Positions 23,298 through 25,009 of a stretch of DNA of 25,009 nt are shown in pieces (positions within the stretch are counted from its first letter, which is position 1; every line of letters starts with the position of its first letter). Where the stretch lies: positions 1 through 25,009 of the forward strand of contig QAND01000022.1 of the NCBI GenBank assembly GCA_003150225.1, given 5' to 3'. The DNA is from Bacillota bacterium. Lineage in GTDB: Bacteria; Bacillota; Clostridia; Christensenellales; QAND01. The notes below the pieces were generated by a model. That model was not told the DNA's origin. It did not search any database and worked only from the letters and a program-made list of their open reading frames with translations. Both the position numbers and the translations under genes were made by a program.

Positions 23298-24749
23298 ATG
23301 GAATCCTACTGGGAGAAGAGCGTGGAGCGGACGGACTATCCGCCTCTTACGGAGAAGACTTCGGCGGATGTGTGCGTCATTGGAGGCGGTATCGTGGGAC
23401 TGTGCACCGCCGCTCGCATGATGGAAAAGGGCTATGGGGTGGTGCTTTTGGAGGCTCGGCGCTTGGGGTCGGGCGCCACCGGCGGCACCACGGCTAAGAT
23501 CACAGTGCAGCACGGAGCCACCTGCTACCAGGATTTGATCCGGCGCAAAGGTCCCCGCGGTGCTTCTCTTCACGGCCAGGCCAATCGAGAGGCGCTTTTG
23601 GAGTATCCCGCGCTTTTGCGGGATTGGGAGGTGCAATGCGACTATGCGGCCGCGCCATTCTATCTGTATGCTGCCACCGAGCAGGGGGTGGAGACTTTAA
23701 AACGGGAGAAAGACGCCCATAAGCGGGCAGGGATTGAGAGCCGCTGGGCGGAGGAGGCTTTGCCCTTTGCAACGAAAGCCGCATTGGTATTGGAGGACCA
23801 GGCCATCTTTCATCCTCTGAAATTTGTACAGGGCATGGCCAGGGCGCTAGCCAAGAGGGGATGTCGTATCTATGAGGAAACCCGGGCTTTGCGCATCGAT
23901 GATTTTGGCCGGGTTCATACGCCCGAAGGAGGCGTCATGGCCAGCCATGTTGTTATAGCCACACATTATCCCATTCTGGATAAGCCAGGCATGTATTATG
24001 CCCGCATGTATCAAGAGCGTTCCTACGCTTGCCGTTTGGAGGGACCTAAGCTCTGCGCCATGTATTTTGGCGTAGAGGAGGATAGCCCAAGCTATCGTCC
24101 CGCGGGGGAGTGGATCATCGCTTCGGGAATACGGCATCCTACCGGAAAGGATCCTCAGGGGAATCCATACCAACGGCTTTTGGAACGGACCCGGCAACAG
24201 TTTGGCCGTGTGCAGAGCATGGAGGGGTGGTCTGCACAGGATTGTATGCCCTATGACGGGGTTCCGCTTATCGGCTGGTATGGGAAGTCCGATGATCGTC
24301 GTCTGGTGGCCACCGGCTTTCAAAAGTGGGGTATGAGCCAGGCGCTGGCAGCCGCCGGCATTCTGAGCGACTTGGTGCATCGGGGCAAGAGCGTTTACGA
24401 AGAACTGTACCGGCCATGGCGAGTAGCGCCTTTGGATATGACGCGGGGATATCTTGCCCATACCGGCACTCTGGCGGCCTCTTTGGCGGCGGGCTGGATG
24501 GGAATTCCCTCCTTAAAACCGGAATCCCAGGGGGGACAGGTAGTCCGCAAGGATGGCAAGCGGATGGGCCTATACCGAAATGAGTTTGGGGAGGAATTTA
24601 CCATAAAGGCTAAATGCAGCCACATGGGGTGTGGCCTGAAGTGGAACGATGCGGAGAAGACCTGGGACTGCCCCTGCCATGGTTCCCGGTATGATATCCA
24701 TGGAAACGTACTGGAGGCCCCGGCCATTCGAGGCATCGGAGAGGAATAA
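23298..24749 (+). CDS. FAD-dependent oxidoreductase with C-terminal Rieske [2Fe-2S] domain (YhfW-like)
   Basis: 483 aa. The N-terminal DAO-type FAD domain has the dinucleotide motif DVCVIGGGIVGLCTAARM, then VVLLEARRLGSGATGGTTAK. HVVIATHYPI and DCMPYDGVPLIGWYG are later family segments, and KWGMSQALAAAGILSDLV is the C-terminal FAD contact. The last ~55 residues form a Rieske domain with C440-x-H442 and C458-x2-H461 ligands, plus C445/C460 for the usual disulfide. This architecture matches Bacillus YhfW and related clostridial proteins, whose substrate is unknown; oxidation of an amine or amino-acid-like compound with electron transfer to the cluster is inferred. AAAGGAG lies 8 nt before ATG 23298. 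A possible TGGTATAGAAT -10 is at 23236-23246. Confidence 0.92.
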   Translation: MESYWEKSVERTDYPPLTEKTSADVCVIGGGIVGLCTAARMMEKGYGVVLLEARRLGSGATGGTTAKITVQHGATCYQDLIRRKGPRGASLHGQANREALLEYPALLRDWEVQCDYAAAPFYLYAATEQGVETLKREKDAHKRAGIESRWAEEALPFATKAALVLEDQAIFHPLKFVQGMARALAKRGCRIYEETRALRIDDFGRVHTPEGGVMASHVVIATHYPILDKPGMYYARMYQERSYACRLEGPKLCAMYFGVEEDSPSYRPAGEWIIASGIRHPTGKDPQGNPYQRLLERTRQQFGRVQSMEGWSAQDCMPYDGVPLIGWYGKSDDRRLVATGFQKWGMSQALAAAGILSDLVHRGKSVYEELYRPWRVAPLDMTRGYLAHTGTLAASLAAGWMGIPSLKPESQGGQVVRKDGKRMGLYRNEFGEEFTIKAKCSHMGCGLKWNDAEKTWDCPCHGSRYDIHGNVLEAPAIRGIGEE

Positions 24750-24796
24750 GGGACAGCCCTTTCCCCATATGGATACTGGGGAAGGAGTGTGGCGCC

Positions 24797-25009
24797 ATGA
24801 AGCTTATATGGACCCGGGTGCCCAAGGGAAAGTCCCGTCGGAAAAAGCAGTCCGGCGGATGGAATGGAAAGAGGTTGAAACGGGGCGCGTATCTGCTGGC
24901 TGTATCGGTGTTGGCGCTGCTGGTGGGGACTCAGTTATGGGGCATTGGGGAGAGCGTGGTTACCATCATGGCCTATCATCCCCAGAACTGGGGGCTTAGC
25001 TTTGGCGCC
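24797..25009 (+). CDS. Polysaccharide deacetylase family protein, N-terminal fragment (cut by window end)
   Basis: 71 codons are visible, with no stop before the window ends. GGAAGGAG precedes ATG 24797 by 9 nt. The start is strongly basic (KGKSRRKKQ, KRLKRG), followed by one transmembrane helix (AYLLAVSVLALLVGTQLWGI) and the segment NWGLSFGA. From memory, 'NWGLSF' is the lead-in of PdaA-like clostridial deacetylases that trim muramic acid in spore cortex, but the catalytic domain is outside the window. It follows the Rieske oxidoreductase by 47 nt on the same strand without a visible terminator, so cotranscription is possible. Confidence 0.6.
   Translation, partial: MKLIWTRVPKGKSRRKKQSGGWNGKRLKRGAYLLAVSVLALLVGTQLWGIGESVVTIMAYHPQNWGLSFGA

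Overview
The window looks like a chromosome segment from a moderately GC-rich, spore-forming, probably gut-associated Clostridia-type Firmicute. The signs are strong AGGAGG-type ribosome binding sites, lipobox lipoproteins, a tRNA gene with encoded CCA, a polA/coaE/lytic transglycosylase neighbourhood, a DUF1540 mini-protein, a YhfW-like FAD/Rieske protein, and the start of what looks like a PdaA-type polysaccharide deacetylase. No species can be named from sequence alone.

Left third (1-7884), mostly housekeeping: a SIMPL-domain lipoprotein, DNA polymerase I (polA), a convergent SIS-domain sugar-phosphate enzyme, then a divergent tight operon of coaE, a membrane-anchored lytic transglycosylase and an oligopeptide-type ABC solute-binding lipoprotein. 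A tRNA-Leu(GAG) gene with a near-consensus promoter and an intrinsic terminator follows. A gene-poor stretch of about 355 bp (7885-8239) separates this from the next block.

Centre (8240-21785), one minus-strand operon of about 13.5 kb. In transcription order it holds a two-module non-ribosomal peptide synthetase (C-A-PCP-C-A-PCP-reductase), a 7TM PAS histidine kinase, a REC/HD-GYP response regulator, a fatty-acyl-AMP ligase-like enzyme, a free-standing acyl carrier protein and an Sfp-type phosphopantetheinyl transferase. Gaps are 1-39 nt. The simplest reading is a lipo-initiated assembly line that releases an N-acyl dipeptide aldehyde (or the alcohol or cyclised pyrazinone derived from it). 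It shares a transcript with a membrane sensor and a predicted cyclic-dinucleotide phosphodiesterase. The promoter (21756-21785) has three in-phase 10-bp repeats upstream (21811-21840), a likely regulator site. This operon is the most interesting object in the window.

Right part (21786-25009): a cluster of very small minus-strand genes (82 aa unknown, about 72 aa winged-helix-like, 52 aa DUF1540, 50 aa single-pass membrane protein), several with their own hairpin terminators. Next come a plus-strand FAD oxidoreductase fused to a Rieske domain and the truncated start of a probable spore polysaccharide deacetylase.
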